Source: Alteromonas sp. KUL42 (GTDB lineage Bacteria > Pseudomonadota > Gammaproteobacteria > Enterobacterales > Alteromonadaceae). From it: DNA of 64,000 nt. This document shows, piece after piece, positions 37,909 to 48,332 of the stretch. Positions within the stretch are counted from its first letter, which is position 1. Each line of letters starts with the position of its first letter. The DNA lies in the NCBI RefSeq assembly GCF_006538325.1, contig NZ_BJKK01000001.1, forward strand, positions 558,001 through 622,000. The letters run 5' to 3'. The notes under the pieces are model-generated. The model was not told where the DNA came from. It worked only from the letters and a program-made list of their open reading frames with translations, and made no database searches. A program made the position numbers and the translations under genes.

Positions 37909-38290
37909 ATTAGCGGTTTTCTCGTTCTTTATCGCGAACTATCTCGCAAAATTCGTTCACATCACTAACGATATTTATGCGTATTGAGCAAAAGTCAGTG
38001 AGTTTTATAGCTCAGCAGTTTTGAAGTTTCTCGGTTACACTTTCATCGTTTAGGGTAGACTAAATAAAAATGTTTAGGGTATGTATTATTGCTATATCGC
38101 ATGGCAAGTCATACACACTCAATAGTGCCTGTTGAATGCGCAAACAACGTGTATTTAAATACGAGTGTTAATTATAGTAACATTAAAACGGTGAAATCAG
38201 CGATGTAGTGAACGCTATACCACTAACATTTACATGCATATTGTCGTACACTCAACCATTGGAATGCCCCAACAAAACGTGGATATTAAG

Positions 38291-39468
<1,178 letters not shown>

Positions 39469-39489
39469 CGCGCTTTCACTTATTTAAAA

Positions 39490-39514
39490 AAAGGGAGCTT
39501 GGCTCCCTTTCTTG
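39490..39514. terminator. Terminator between glnB and slyD
   Basis: AAAGGGAGC (39490-39498) pairs with GCTCCCTTT (39502-39510). A-rich sequence on one side and T-rich on the other suggest it serves both convergent genes. Confidence 0.8.
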
Positions 39515-39528
39515 TTACTACTTCTTTA

Positions 39529-40014
39529 TTAATGATCGTGACCACAACCGCCTGCGCCGTGGGCGTGCCCATGTTGTAGTTCTTCTGCCGTTGCTTCGCG
39601 AACATCAACAACATTTACGTCAAACGTCAATGGAATACCAGACAGTGGGTGGTTACCATCAACAACGACTTCTTCGTCGGTTGTTTCAATGATAATCACA
39701 GATTGTTCACCTTGTGGCGTGGTTGCTCTAAATGACATTCCCACTTCTACGTCCATACCTTCGAACATAGAGCGTGGTACGGTTTGAACCAGTTCATCAG
39801 CGCGTTCGCCATAGGCTCTTTCAGGTTCAACAGAAACGTTGAAACTGTCGCCTTTTGACTTTCCAATTAGTGCGTCTTCTAATCCCTCAATAAGAAAACG
39901 GCGCCCTAGCAACACTACCAGTGGAGATTTTCCTTCTGAAGAATCAAGCGTAGTGCCATCTTCGGTAGACACGGTGTAGTGAAGCGTAACAACGCTGTCA
40001 GAGGTAATTGTCAT
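39529..40014 (-). CDS. slyD: SlyD, FKBP-type isomerase and nickel chaperone
   Basis: This is a 161-residue protein with an FKBP core (VVTLHYTVSTEDGTTLDSS), an insert-in-flap chaperone domain (about 70-130), and a metal-binding tail HGHAHGAGGCGHDH. The tail is shorter than in E. coli SlyD but has five histidines and one cysteine, so metal binding is likely. Together with fkpB it gives two paralogous FKBPs in this window. It lies 65 bases downstream of ygfZ on the same strand. Confidence 0.93.
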   Translation of the reverse strand: MTITSDSVVTLHYTVSTEDGTTLDSSEGKSPLVVLLGRRFLIEGLEDALIGKSKGDSFNVSVEPERAYGERADELVQTVPRSMFEGMDVEVGMSFRATTPQGEQSVIIIETTDEEVVVDGNHPLSGIPLTFDVNVVDVREATAEELQHGHAHGAGGCGHDH

Positions 40015-40079
40015 AGCAGATCCTATTTGAGGCCCTTGTCAATTTTGGGCAATGAATGTAAAGCCGAAAAACGCGTACT

Positions 40080-41105
40080 TTAGCGACGTTTTTTAACAAT
40101 ATTACTCGCTTGTTGCTCAATACTGTACGGCAAGCTGTAAGGGTAACAGGTAATGGCATGATTATCAGCCAATCTGTGTAAATCTTCTGGTGTGGTGTCG
40201 TTAGAAAGTACGGCCATAAACCAGGTCTCCCCGTCGAGTTTAGCAACGCTTATCACGGTACCTGCAACGCGCCAGTTTTCTCCCAATTGTTTTTCTAGGG
40301 TATCCCCAGCGCATAAGTCAACGGGTTCATCGATACTGAAACTGTAGGCAGCACGTTTGTTTTTCCCTAGAAAGCGGGTACGTGCAACGACCTCTTGGCC
40401 CATATAACAACCTTTGTCAAAGTCGATTCCATTAAGGGCTTGTACGTTCATCATTTGAGGAATGTACTCAGCGACCGTTTGCTCTCCCAAAGATGGATGC
40501 GCACTTTCAATTTGTAGTGCGTCGAAAACGTGCCGTGAATAGCATGTGATATCAGCGCTAGAAAGTTTGCTCTTAAGCTCTTTAGCTGCTTCTTGCGTTA
40601 AAATGGCAATAACGCCTTGTCTAGCCAAACCACTGCTAAACACTACGCCATGCTCTGAATTTTCAAATTTTGCATAGCCAACATCTTCAGCCGCTACTGG
40701 GGTACTGAAGTCTGCATTCGGGAAGGAAGCGCCAAGTACCTCATCAACCGCACTTTGAGAAATGTAAAACACGCCAAAGTCTTTTGATGTATCAAGGATA
40801 TCAACTTTAGAAAATACACTGTACTTGTTGAGTTGAAACAAAGAGTGGCTTCCTGACGCGGCGTTGGTCAGCATGAGTAGTTGCTGTGCGAAACGGGTTA
40901 CATAGCCAGTTGACCAAGTTTTTCCCTTGTTATCACAATGTGCGTAATGACGCGCAGTATTATTATCAAGTTTATTGATATTAACCGTAATTTGCCCGTG
41001 TAAATAGCTATCTGCTTGTTCACCTTTAAGTGAAATGAGCATACTTTCGGTTAAATTAACGGCAAACTTGTCGGGTAATTCGCGTAAAACTGATAACGAC
41101 GTCAT
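40080..41105 (-). CDS. ygfZ: YgfZ, folate-binding iron-sulfur repair / tRNA modification factor
   Basis: This is a 341-residue member of the GcvT-like COG0354 family needed for MiaB-type iron-sulfur enzymes. The signature KGCYMGQEVVARTRFLGK is present with its essential cysteine. It is divergent from sdhE-ygfX, the E. coli arrangement of ygfZ and ygfY-ygfX. The 207 bases between it and sdhE hold both promoters and no extra gene. Confidence 0.93.
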   Translation of the reverse strand: MTSLSVLRELPDKFAVNLTESMLISLKGEQADSYLHGQITVNINKLDNNTARHYAHCDNKGKTWSTGYVTRFAQQLLMLTNAASGSHSLFQLNKYSVFSKVDILDTSKDFGVFYISQSAVDEVLGASFPNADFSTPVAAEDVGYAKFENSEHGVVFSSGLARQGVIAILTQEAAKELKSKLSSADITCYSRHVFDALQIESAHPSLGEQTVAEYIPQMMNVQALNGIDFDKGCYMGQEVVARTRFLGKNKRAAYSFSIDEPVDLCAGDTLEKQLGENWRVAGTVISVAKLDGETWFMAVLSNDTTPEDLHRLADNHAITCYPYSLPYSIEQQASNIVKKRR

Positions 41106-41312
41106 AGGTAACTCTCATAAATTGCATATTGCTCTCTACTTATGGCAAGCGCGCCATTTATCAAGGGCAAACCGAGTAATAATGCGCAAAAAAAGTGTGT
41201 TTATGCCATGCTTGTAGTACATGGTTACACCATCAGACCAAAAGAGCAGTGATCCGCACTAGGATGACATGGTATTATTAAGTGTAAATTCAAAACAATA
41301 AATAAAGATATT

Positions 41313-41564
41313 ATGTTTGAACCTAAAAGATTAGCTCGATTGAAGTGGGCATGCCGTCGCGGCATGCTTGAATTAGATGTTTTGTTATTGCCTTTTGTAG
41401 AAGAAGCGTTTGATTCGTTAAGTTATGAAGATCAAGAAACGTTTGAACGGTTATTGACCAGTGACGATCCTGATTTATTTGCTTGGATCATGGGGCATCA
41501 AAAGTGTGAAGACCCAGAACTAGCGGCTATGGTGGCGACCATCGTCAACCGTGTCAAAGTATAG
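41313..41564 (+). CDS. sdhE: SdhE, FAD assembly factor
   Basis: This is an 83-residue helical protein that helps attach FAD covalently to succinate dehydrogenase. The conserved RGMLELD motif is present (RRGMLELDVLLLPF). It overlaps ygfX by 14 bases, the usual sdhE-ygfX pair. NadB, another flavoprotein of the same enzyme superfamily, is encoded nearby, but that is probably chance. Confidence 0.93.
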   Translation: MFEPKRLARLKWACRRGMLELDVLLLPFVEEAFDSLSYEDQETFERLLTSDDPDLFAWIMGHQKCEDPELAAMVATIVNRVKV

Positions 41565-42063
41565 AATAGTAGTAACGCATTCAGCTTATAGGCCCTTAAT
41601 GGGTTTTTGCTGTTTAGTTGCCTGTAGCACAGCGACACTATTTAGTTTATCCGCCTCAACATGGACATGGATAAATGGTCCACTTGTTGTTGCTTTGTGG
41701 GCACTAGTAAGTGTGTTAGGTATCATTTTTACGGCCTTGTTATCGCGAAACGCGCCGTTGAATTATGCACTTTCACTCACTAGCAATGGTATTATTCAAC
41801 GAGTAGTTGATAACCAAAACGTCACAAAGCAAGGTACTTTTCATGAAGCGCAGACAGGTATTGACGAAAGCTTGCCAATGCAAATACACGCTTCTTCTCA
41901 ACTGTTCCCGTGGGGACTGAATCTAAACGTGGCTAAGGTTAGTCATAAACGTTTTAGTAAAAGCTATGCCCATTTGGGATGGGTTCTAAAGAACGAATGT
42001 TCACAAGCAGATTATCGTCGTTTGTGCAGAGCGATTATATTAGCGAAAAAGGAATGCGTTTAA
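41551..42063 (+). CDS. ygfX: YgfX-family membrane protein
   Basis: This is a 170-residue protein with two transmembrane helices (about 16-36 and 42-63) and a soluble C-terminal part, as in the YgfX/CptA family. E. coli YgfX interacts with SdhE and has been described as a toxin acting on the cytoskeleton, though its main role is debated. The start GTG 41551 lies within the end of sdhE, so expression is coupled. Sequence similarity to the E. coli protein is weak; the assignment relies on position and topology. Confidence 0.72.
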   Translation: MSKYRIVVTHSAYRPLMGFCCLVACSTATLFSLSASTWTWINGPLVVALWALVSVLGIIFTALLSRNAPLNYALSLTSNGIIQRVVDNQNVTKQGTFHEAQTGIDESLPMQIHASSQLFPWGLNLNVAKVSHKRFSKSYAHLGWVLKNECSQADYRRLCRAIILAKKECV

Positions 42064-42087
42064 AGATGTTTTTTAGGAATACACAAG

Positions 42088-42972
42088 ATGCTTCGTGAGT
42101 ACATCATGGCGCTTTTCAAGCGCACAGATACGCGACAGTTGATGCAATTCAAACCTCCAACATTACCTCAGCGTATCTACACTAAAGCACTGCTTGTCGA
42201 TAACATACATTATGGTCGTTATTGCCAAGAGATCGATTGGCCAGCAAATGCATCAATGCATCCTCTTTATTTGCAGACAATGTCCTTGCCGCTACAAATG
42301 CAATGCCTGTTAGACAAGCAAAGTCCATTTCCTTTACTAGGCTTAATTCACGCTGGTAATCACGTAAGTGTGTTGGGCGACTGCGATTTAAGTGAAGCAT
42401 TTGAATGTCGAGTACGGTTTCACGATGTTCGCCCGCATGCTCGAGGATGGGAAGTTGATGTTATGCTAGAAGCTCGGCAAGCCGGCCTGCTGGTTTATCG
42501 TGCAGTGAGCAGTTATTTAGTTAAGGTAAAAGCGGTACATGTCGCCCCTAGAACATTGCCTTCTGAAGCACATAATGAATGTGATGTTGAAGAAAAAGCG
42601 CTGATAGGCGAGGTGAGCCTTTCGCCCGATACAGGGCGTCGTTATGCATCACTTTCTGGCGATTACAACCCCATTCATTTATCTGCGTTAACTGCAAAAG
42701 CCTTCGGTTTTAAAAAGCCCATTGCTCACGGTATGTGGACGTTAGCAAGAGCGCTATCAGCATTTGTTTCACACAATAGCAAAGCTAGCGCTAATGGAAC
42801 TGAATCAGTATGTCATATCACTGAAATTGCCTGTCGCTTTAAAAGACCAGTATTTCTACCAAATGACATACATATTCTTCAGCACTGTAAAACAGACAGT
42901 GATGTTTTACTGGATGTTACCAATGATGATGAATCGGCAACGCATTTATCAGCGCGTATTGAATTCCAATAA
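42088..42972 (+). CDS. MaoC-like hydratase (hot-dog fold)
   Basis: This is a 294-residue protein with two hot-dog halves. The C-terminal half has the R-hydratase motif YASLSGDYNPIHLSALTAKAFGFKKPIAHG, containing the catalytic D-x4-H pair (split here as DYNPIH), and the N-terminal half lacks it. Relatives hydrate enoyl-CoA or enoyl-ACP. AGGAA lies about eight bases before ATG 42088. It follows ygfX by 24 bases and could share its mRNA. The substrate is not evident. Confidence 0.82.
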   Translation: MLREYIMALFKRTDTRQLMQFKPPTLPQRIYTKALLVDNIHYGRYCQEIDWPANASMHPLYLQTMSLPLQMQCLLDKQSPFPLLGLIHAGNHVSVLGDCDLSEAFECRVRFHDVRPHARGWEVDVMLEARQAGLLVYRAVSSYLVKVKAVHVAPRTLPSEAHNECDVEEKALIGEVSLSPDTGRRYASLSGDYNPIHLSALTAKAFGFKKPIAHGMWTLARALSAFVSHNSKASANGTESVCHITEIACRFKRPVFLPNDIHILQHCKTDSDVLLDVTNDDESATHLSARIEFQ

Positions 42973-43019
42973 TCAAAATCAAAATCAAAACCAAAAAGGG
43001 AGCGAATGCTCCCTTTTTT
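42973..43019 (+). terminator. Hexamer tract plus terminator after the MaoC gene
   Basis: Four AATCAA-type hexamers at about 42971-42992 run straight into a perfect hairpin: AAAAAGGGAGC (42993-43003) with GCTCCCTTTTTT (43008-43019). Confidence 0.85.
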
Positions 43020-43039
43020 GACTTTACTCTTTTAAATTA

Positions 43040-43302
43040 TACCAATCCGCATAGATAATTGCCCACTCAGAAGGCGCTGGCAAGTTTCCTAGCAAAGCGT
43101 GGGAATGCAGGAATGGCTGTTCCCTTTCAAATTCCCAGAATGAAGCTAGGAAGCTTGCCAGACCTTCCCGAAGGGCGAGTTTAAAATGTCCGTACTCTTT
43201 GTTGTGTCACCTTGATGTAGAACCACTATACCTGCGGTAACACGCCGCGATTACGAACATTTTAACTCTCGCTGAGTGGGTAATGGTCTATGCGGATTGG
43301 TA
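43040..43302. mobile_element. MITE-like inverted-repeat element at the nadB stop codon
   Basis: This is a 263-base non-coding element with 31-base imperfect terminal inverted repeats (43040-43070 and 43272-43302, three mismatches; outer part TACCAATCCGCATAGA perfect). TTA is found directly on both sides (43037-43039 and 43303-43305), consistent with a 3-base target duplication. Inside are nested hairpins: CTGGCAAG...CCTAGC at 43077-43093 with 43145-43161 (one mismatch), TGGGAAT/ATTCCCA at 43100-43106 and 43131-43137, and TTAAAATGT/ACATTTTAA at 43181-43189 and 43257-43265. There is no transposase, so it would need one in trans. Confidence 0.8.
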
Positions 43303-45000
43303 TTACACCTCTGGCAAATCCATATCCGAAAAGCTGCCTTCGGTGATAAGCAAACCCACTTCAGCGCCAGAAAGCTGTTTATTTGGCGTTAGTATGGTTG
43401 GTAATGGCTCAGCCAATTGTTCAGGGTGGTCGAGGTTAAAATGCAACCCTCGGCTTTCCTTGCGTGCCATAGCACAACGAACAATAAGTTCTGCCACCGT
43501 GACCAAATTTCTCAACTCAAGCAAGTTATTACTTACTCTAAAGTGTGCATAGTATTCGGCAATCTCTTGCTCTAATAGTTTGATGCGCCGCATAGCACGT
43601 TCTAATCGCTTGTCTGTACGCACAATACCTACGTAATCCCACATAAATAATCGCAATTCGTGCCAGTTGTGCTGAATAATAACTTCTTCATCAGAGTTAG
43701 AGACTTGGCTCTCATCCCACGGCGCTATAGTTTCTTGGCATTCTGCGCTCGGTAGTTTGCTGATGATATGTTCAGCAGCTGCCGATGCAAATACAACACA
43801 TTCCAATAATGAATTGGATGCCATACGGTTTGCCCCATGCAGACCCGTATAGGCGACCTCGCCAATAGCATAAACATTGTCTAAATCAGTTTTTGCATTA
43901 AAGTCAGTAATTACGCCACCACAGCTGTAGTGAGCAGCTGGTACAACGGGAATAGGCTCTCTGGTAATATCGATACCCAGTGAACGGCATTTGCGGTAGA
44001 TATTAGGGAAGTGTTTTACGATAAAGTCAGCGGGCTTGTGACTAATATCAAGGTACATGCAATCTGCACCCAAACGCTTCATTTCATAATCGATAGCGCG
44101 CGCAACAACGTCTCGCGGTGCAAGATCACCCCGTTCATCAAATTTGTGCATGAAACGGGTGCCATCAGCGTGACATAAATTGGCACCTTCTCCGCGCAGT
44201 GCTTCGGTAATCAGGAAGTTTCTTGCTTGCGGGTGGAATAAGCACGTGGGGTGGAATTGGTTGAATTCCATATTGGCAACTCGGCAGCCCGCACGCCAGG
44301 CCATAGCAATACCATCACCACTAGAAACATCAGGGTTCGAGGTATACTGATAAACCTTACTTCCGCCACCTGTTGCAAGAGCAATAAATGGTGCGCGGAT
44401 AACCTCTACGTGTTCTTGTTGTCTGTTCCAAACATAAGCACCAACGCAGTGATTCTTTTTCGATTTAGAAGGAATTAAATCGATGGCGTTGTAGCGCTCA
44501 AAAATATGAATGTTTGGATGAGTAGAAACCGCGTCGTTCAGGGTAATTTGAAGTGCCTCACCAGTGGCATCGGCAGCGTGCAAAATTCTTCTATGGCTGT
44601 GGCCGCCTTCACGGGTTAAATGAAAACGCTCTTCGCCAGACTCATTTTTCTCGGTATCAAATGGCACACCATAGCCAATTAGCCATTCTAGTGCTGATTT
44701 TGCGCGTTCAGCGGTAAAACGAACAGCTGGTTCATCACATAGACCACCGCCAGCCTTCAGTGTATCCTTAACGTGTGCATCAATAGAGTCTTGTTCATCG
44801 AATACGGCAGCGATGCCACCTTGAGCGTAACGTGTCGAACCTTCATTTCTGTCACTTTTACTTAAAACGATAACTTGGCAATGGTCAGCAAGCTTTAACG
44901 CCAAGCTAAGACCAGCCGCGCCACTTCCAATTATTAAGACATCACAGCGATGTTCTAGTGCATTTGACGTGGAAGTTAGTGAAGACGATACAGATTTCAT
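43303..45000 (-). CDS. nadB: L-aspartate oxidase
   Basis: NadB is an FAD enzyme of 565 residues that oxidises L-aspartate to iminoaspartate, the first step of NAD synthesis. The N-terminal dinucleotide site is [15 protein letters not shown], and active-site stretches [17 protein letters not shown] and [11 protein letters not shown] are intact. It is about 25 residues longer than E. coli NadB at the two ends. It is divergent from rpoE as in E. coli. The stop codon is formed by the TTA direct repeat that flanks the adjacent MITE-like element. Confidence 0.95.
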   Translation of the reverse strand: MKSVSSSLTSTSNALEHRCDVLIIGSGAAGLSLALKLADHCQVIVLSKSDRNEGSTRYAQGGIAAVFDEQDSIDAHVKDTLKAGGGLCDEPAVRFTAERAKSALEWLIGYGVPFDTEKNESGEERFHLTREGGHSHRRILHAADATGEALQITLNDAVSTHPNIHIFERYNAIDLIPSKSKKNHCVGAYVWNRQQEHVEVIRAPFIALATGGGSKVYQYTSNPDVSSGDGIAMAWRAGCRVANMEFNQFHPTCLFHPQARNFLITEALRGEGANLCHADGTRFMHKFDERGDLAPRDVVARAIDYEMKRLGADCMYLDISHKPADFIVKHFPNIYRKCRSLGIDITREPIPVVPAAHYSCGGVITDFNAKTDLDNVYAIGEVAYTGLHGANRMASNSLLECVVFASAAAEHIISKLPSAECQETIAPWDESQVSNSDEEVIIQHNWHELRLFMWDYVGIVRTDKRLERAMRRIKLLEQEIAEYYAHFRVSNNLLELRNLVTVAELIVRCAMARKESRGLHFNLDHPEQLAEPLPTILTPNKQLSGAEVGLLITEGSFSDMDLPEV

Positions 45001-45118
45001 GTATTTTTATAACAATTCAAATGAACAAAGGTTCGGCAAGTCTAAAGGATGAGCGGCAAAACACAATGATTGTTCGCCACACAGACACGCATTTTTTAAA
45101 ATATTTAATGCTTAAACA

Positions 45119-45146
45119 GAACTTTTCAAAAAAGAACACGTCTATA
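45119..45146 (+). promoter_or_regulatory. Candidate sigma-E promoter of rpoE
   Basis: GAACTT at 45119-45124, 16 bases, then TCTATA at 45141-45146 resembles the RpoE consensus (GGAACTT, 16 bases, TCTGA/TCTAA). It lies 52 bases before the rpoE start. rpoE operons usually carry such an autoregulated promoter. Confidence 0.55.
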
Positions 45147-45197
45147 CCCATGCTTGTGAGAGCTAGTGTGTAGTAGAAGTAGGGAGTAACGGCTCGA

Positions 45198-45776
45198 ATG
45201 AGCGAGCAGATAACCGACCAACAATTGGTTGAAAGAGTACAGCGTGGCGACAAAAATGCATTTAATTTGTTGGTAACTCGTTATCAACACAAAGTGATGC
45301 ATTTGGTTTCTCGTTATGTGAAAAATACGGGTGACGTAGCAGATGTAACGCAAGAAGCGTTTATTAAAGCATACCGAGCGTTACCTAATTTTCGTGGTGA
45401 CAGTGCGTTTTATACTTGGTTATATCGCATTGCAGTTAATAGCGCGAAGAACTATCTAGTATCGCAAGGGCGTAAACCGCCTGCGAGCGACGTAGATGCT
45501 GATGAAGCAGATTTTTATGAAGGCAGTGACGCGCTAAAAGAGCAGTCAACGCCAGAGCGAAGTTTGTTATCTGAAGAGATTGAAGAGACGCTTTTTAAAG
45601 TAGTAGAGAAGTTACCTGACGATTTGCGTATGGCAATTACGCTTAGGGAAATTGAAGGGTTGAGCTACGAAGAAATTGCGAGCGTGATGTCATGCCCAGT
45701 TGGAACGGTAAGATCACGTATTTTCAGGGCGCGAGAAGCCATAGATAAAGTAATTCAGCCGCTGCTAGAAAATTAA
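45198..45776 (+). CDS. rpoE: RNA polymerase sigma-E factor
   Basis: This is a 192-residue ECF sigma factor for envelope stress. Region 2 includes DVTQEAFIKAYRALPNFRGDSAFYTWLYRIA and region 4 includes LREIEGLSYEEIASVMSCPVGTVRSRIFRARE. It differs from E. coli RpoE in few positions and has the same length class (191). It is the first gene of rpoE-rseA-rseB-rseC. Confidence 0.97.
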   Translation: MSEQITDQQLVERVQRGDKNAFNLLVTRYQHKVMHLVSRYVKNTGDVADVTQEAFIKAYRALPNFRGDSAFYTWLYRIAVNSAKNYLVSQGRKPPASDVDADEADFYEGSDALKEQSTPERSLLSEEIEETLFKVVEKLPDDLRMAITLREIEGLSYEEIASVMSCPVGTVRSRIFRAREAIDKVIQPLLEN

Positions 45777-45873
45777 TCAAAATAAAATTGAAAAAAGATG
45801 AACTTTCTTTTTTATAGATGACTAACAGCTGTGTTAGGGTAGTTAACGATCAAATTGATCTGGAAATGAATAT

Positions 45874-46458
45874 ATGACGCAACAGCAAGAAAAATTGTCC
45901 GCATTCATGGATGGTGAGATAGAAGGCAATGACATCATCGATGCAATTAAGCACGATGCAGACCTTCAAGCCAAATGGCAACGTTACCATGTTATTCGCG
46001 GTGCAATGCGCAAAGAAGCCAGCGTGGCTCCTCAGCTAGATATTACTGCAAGCGTAGCTGCTGCATTGGAAAGTGAACCTGCTATTGTTGCGCCGAAGCA
46101 ATCGCGCTGGCGGTCAATTCCTGTTTTAGGCAGTGTTGTACCGTTTGCGAAGCAATCGGGTCAATTTGCTGTAGCGGCGTCAGTAGCGTTAGCCGTTATT
46201 GTTGGGGTTCAGCAATACAACCAACCAGCACCAACGGAACCGTTTATGACTGCGCCTACTATTGCACCACAAGGTGGATTGGCGCCGGTTAGCTTAGAGC
46301 AGTCTCGTGCATTACCGCGTAATGATATGAACGAGGTGCTTGAAAGAAAACGCAAAATAAACGCGTTGATTGCTGACCATGAACAGCAAATTCGGTTGAA
46401 GCAAGCACAAGAGGCGAGCGCTGAAGAAGAGCAGGTCGAGCAAGTTAATCCAGAGTAA
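45874..46458 (+). CDS. rseA: Anti-sigma-E factor RseA
   Basis: This is a 194-residue single-pass membrane protein. The N-terminal cytoplasmic domain (KLSAFMDGEIEG, KWQRYHVIRGAMRKE) holds sigma-E; a transmembrane helix (about residues 98-115, FAVAASVALAVIVGV) follows, then a periplasmic domain that DegS and RseP-type proteolysis would release. It is 97 bases after rpoE. A hairpin separates it from rseB. Confidence 0.93.
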   Translation: MTQQQEKLSAFMDGEIEGNDIIDAIKHDADLQAKWQRYHVIRGAMRKEASVAPQLDITASVAAALESEPAIVAPKQSRWRSIPVLGSVVPFAKQSGQFAVAASVALAVIVGVQQYNQPAPTEPFMTAPTIAPQGGLAPVSLEQSRALPRNDMNEVLERKRKINALIADHEQQIRLKQAQEASAEEEQVEQVNPE

Positions 46459-46485
46459 GCCCTGCTTGTTATTTCGTTTTTAATG

Positions 46486-46518
46486 CATACCAGCATATAC
46501 TGCTGGTATGTTTGTTTC
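46486..46518 (+). terminator. Hairpin with T-rich tail between rseA and rseB
   Basis: A perfect 10-bp stem CATACCAGCA (46486-46495) with TGCTGGTATG (46501-46510) around TATAC is followed by TTTGTTTC. It lies inside the operon, so it may be a partial terminator or a processing/stability element that sets the RseA to RseB ratio. Confidence 0.6.
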
Positions 46519-46531
46519 TAAGGCAATGAAA

Positions 46532-47629
46532 ATGCGCAGTAGTTCTTTAATTGCACTCTTATCTATTTTTCTCCTCCTATCATCAATTACTGGCTTTTCA
46601 GCAAATGCGCAAACATCAAATGCGTCATTGAACGATGCTGAACAAAGTGGGAAGCAAGCCACTCAACCCTCGCAAGACAGTGAGGACAATACACTACCCC
46701 CGCTAGCGGCTAGCAACACTGCGGGTTTAACCATGCAGAAAAATGTCTCTCATTGGTTAGGTCAGCTGCAGCGCATTGTCTCTGGCGCAAATTTCCAAGT
46801 GACCTTTGTGCAAACTAAAGCGGGTAAAGAAACCGTGCCTTACTTATGGCGTCATGGTTTGTTAGCAAATGGCAGCGAAGTAGAGCAGCTTAATCTTCAA
46901 AATGGCCCAGGGCGTGAACTTATTCGCGTTAATGACATTGTTAGTGTTTTTGAGCCAGATGTAGCGCCCTATAGTTTACATTCAGAACATATCAATGGAC
47001 CGATACCCACAGTGTTGGTTTACCATCCTACACAGTTGCTTGAAGCCTATGAATTTGTGCCTGTAGGACGAGCTCGGGTCGCTGGGCGCTCAGCACAGCA
47101 AATTCGTATCGTAAGTCGAGACAATACCCGCTTTGGTTATCAGATATGGCTTGATGAAGAAACAGGTATGCTGTTGAAGCTTAACATGCTGGACTTACAA
47201 GGTGGGTTGTTAGAACAAATCCAAGTCACCACATTTGCAATTACGCCTGAGCCGTCTGAGTATTTTTCGCGTATTAACGCCAGTTCGTTACCTAAGCCAA
47301 TGGCGATGGGAAATAGCCAAACGCGTAATCACAATTGGGAAGTGGGTTATTTACCGTTAGGTATGCGAGAAGTAAAAGAGGATACGCGACGATTAGCCTT
47401 AACAGGGCAAGTAGTAGATTATAAACTCTTTTCTGATGGATTAGTGGACGTGTCTGTTTACGTACAGCCGGCGGACGACGCCATTGGCGGCGATTTAGCG
47501 CTACGCAATGAATTAAGTACATTCTTAACGCTCACTGATGGCAAGGCTCAAGTGACGGTAGTGGGTGAAATTCCTCTACAAACGGCCAATGCAATTGCTA
47601 CGTCATTGAGGCCTCGACCAGAAAATTAG
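46532..47629 (+). CDS. rseB: RseB, periplasmic sigma-E regulator
   Basis: This is a 365-residue exported protein with a signal peptide (RSSSLIALLSIFLLLSSIT) that binds the periplasmic part of RseA and senses mislocalised lipopolysaccharide and lipoproteins. It has a LolA-like N-terminal domain (from about VSHWLGQLQRIVSGANFQVTF) and a smaller C-terminal domain. AAGG lies eight bases before ATG 46532, while the ATG at 46508 falls within the hairpin and lacks a ribosome-binding site. Confidence 0.92.
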   Translation: MRSSSLIALLSIFLLLSSITGFSANAQTSNASLNDAEQSGKQATQPSQDSEDNTLPPLAASNTAGLTMQKNVSHWLGQLQRIVSGANFQVTFVQTKAGKETVPYLWRHGLLANGSEVEQLNLQNGPGRELIRVNDIVSVFEPDVAPYSLHSEHINGPIPTVLVYHPTQLLEAYEFVPVGRARVAGRSAQQIRIVSRDNTRFGYQIWLDEETGMLLKLNMLDLQGGLLEQIQVTTFAITPEPSEYFSRINASSLPKPMAMGNSQTRNHNWEVGYLPLGMREVKEDTRRLALTGQVVDYKLFSDGLVDVSVYVQPADDAIGGDLALRNELSTFLTLTDGKAQVTVVGEIPLQTANAIATSLRPRPEN

Positions 47630-47694
47630 GGTTGAAGCGGGTTTCCCCTTAATTACGTAGCTATAATCTTTTAACAGAAAGGTCATTTGACTAC

Positions 47695-48144
47695 ATGATC
47701 AAAGAAACAGCAATCGTGGTGGCGGTTCAAGGCGATGTGGTAACCGTTGAAGCGGCGATAAAGTCGACGTGTAATAGTTGCCAAGCACAGAGCGATTGTG
47801 GCACGGGTATTATTTCACGTGCAATTGCCCCTAAAACACAACAGTTGACATTTTCAACACCTAATCCCGTAAGTATTGGACAGCAAGTAACGGTAGGTAT
47901 TCCTGAGGCAGGCGTATTAAGTGCATCTGCGTGGTTGTATATATTGCCTTTGTTAGTATTTATCGCTACCTATATTGGGTCATTCGCTTTATTAGCTAAA
48001 TTGGGTTATACCCATGAATTATTGGCGCTTTTGCCAAGCGTTGCACTTACTGTTTTAGGTTATCAATGGATAGCGCGAAAGATGCGCCGTATAGACAAAG
48101 CTAAATACCAGCCCGTTATACTCAATGGCCTTAACGAAAAATAG
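47695..48144 (+). CDS. rseC: RseC/MucC-family membrane protein
   Basis: This is a 149-residue inner-membrane protein with an N-terminal cysteine cluster (STCNSCQAQSDCGTG, four cysteines) that likely binds an iron-sulfur cluster, and two transmembrane helices (about 85-103 and 108-126). Relatives include RnfH-associated RseC, linked to reducing the SoxR cluster as well as to sigma-E. It is 65 bases downstream of rseB. Confidence 0.9.
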   Translation: MIKETAIVVAVQGDVVTVEAAIKSTCNSCQAQSDCGTGIISRAIAPKTQQLTFSTPNPVSIGQQVTVGIPEAGVLSASAWLYILPLLVFIATYIGSFALLAKLGYTHELLALLPSVALTVLGYQWIARKMRRIDKAKYQPVILNGLNEK

Positions 48145-48332
48145 AATACTGTTGCCGCTTCAGCTAAAGGTTTGATTTAGATTTTTAACGTTGCTTTCTG
48201 ACATTTCGGCCACGCTAATTCGCTTTTCGGTAAAGAAATGGGTAAAATCCGCTCGCGCTGCGTTTATCCACATTCGCTAGTCGCTATTTTTATTTTGTTT
48301 AATGAATTTTTCTGCAGGTAATTTCCAGCATT

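Noticed and set aside
43283-43552. Plus-strand frame overlapping the nadB 3' end and the MITE-like element
   Set aside because: It is antisense to the well-conserved end of nadB and has no ribosome-binding site or recognisable domain.
46508-46531. Upstream ATG starts for rseB
   Set aside because: The first lies in the hairpin with no ribosome-binding site, and the second is too close to AAGG; ATG 46532 is best placed.
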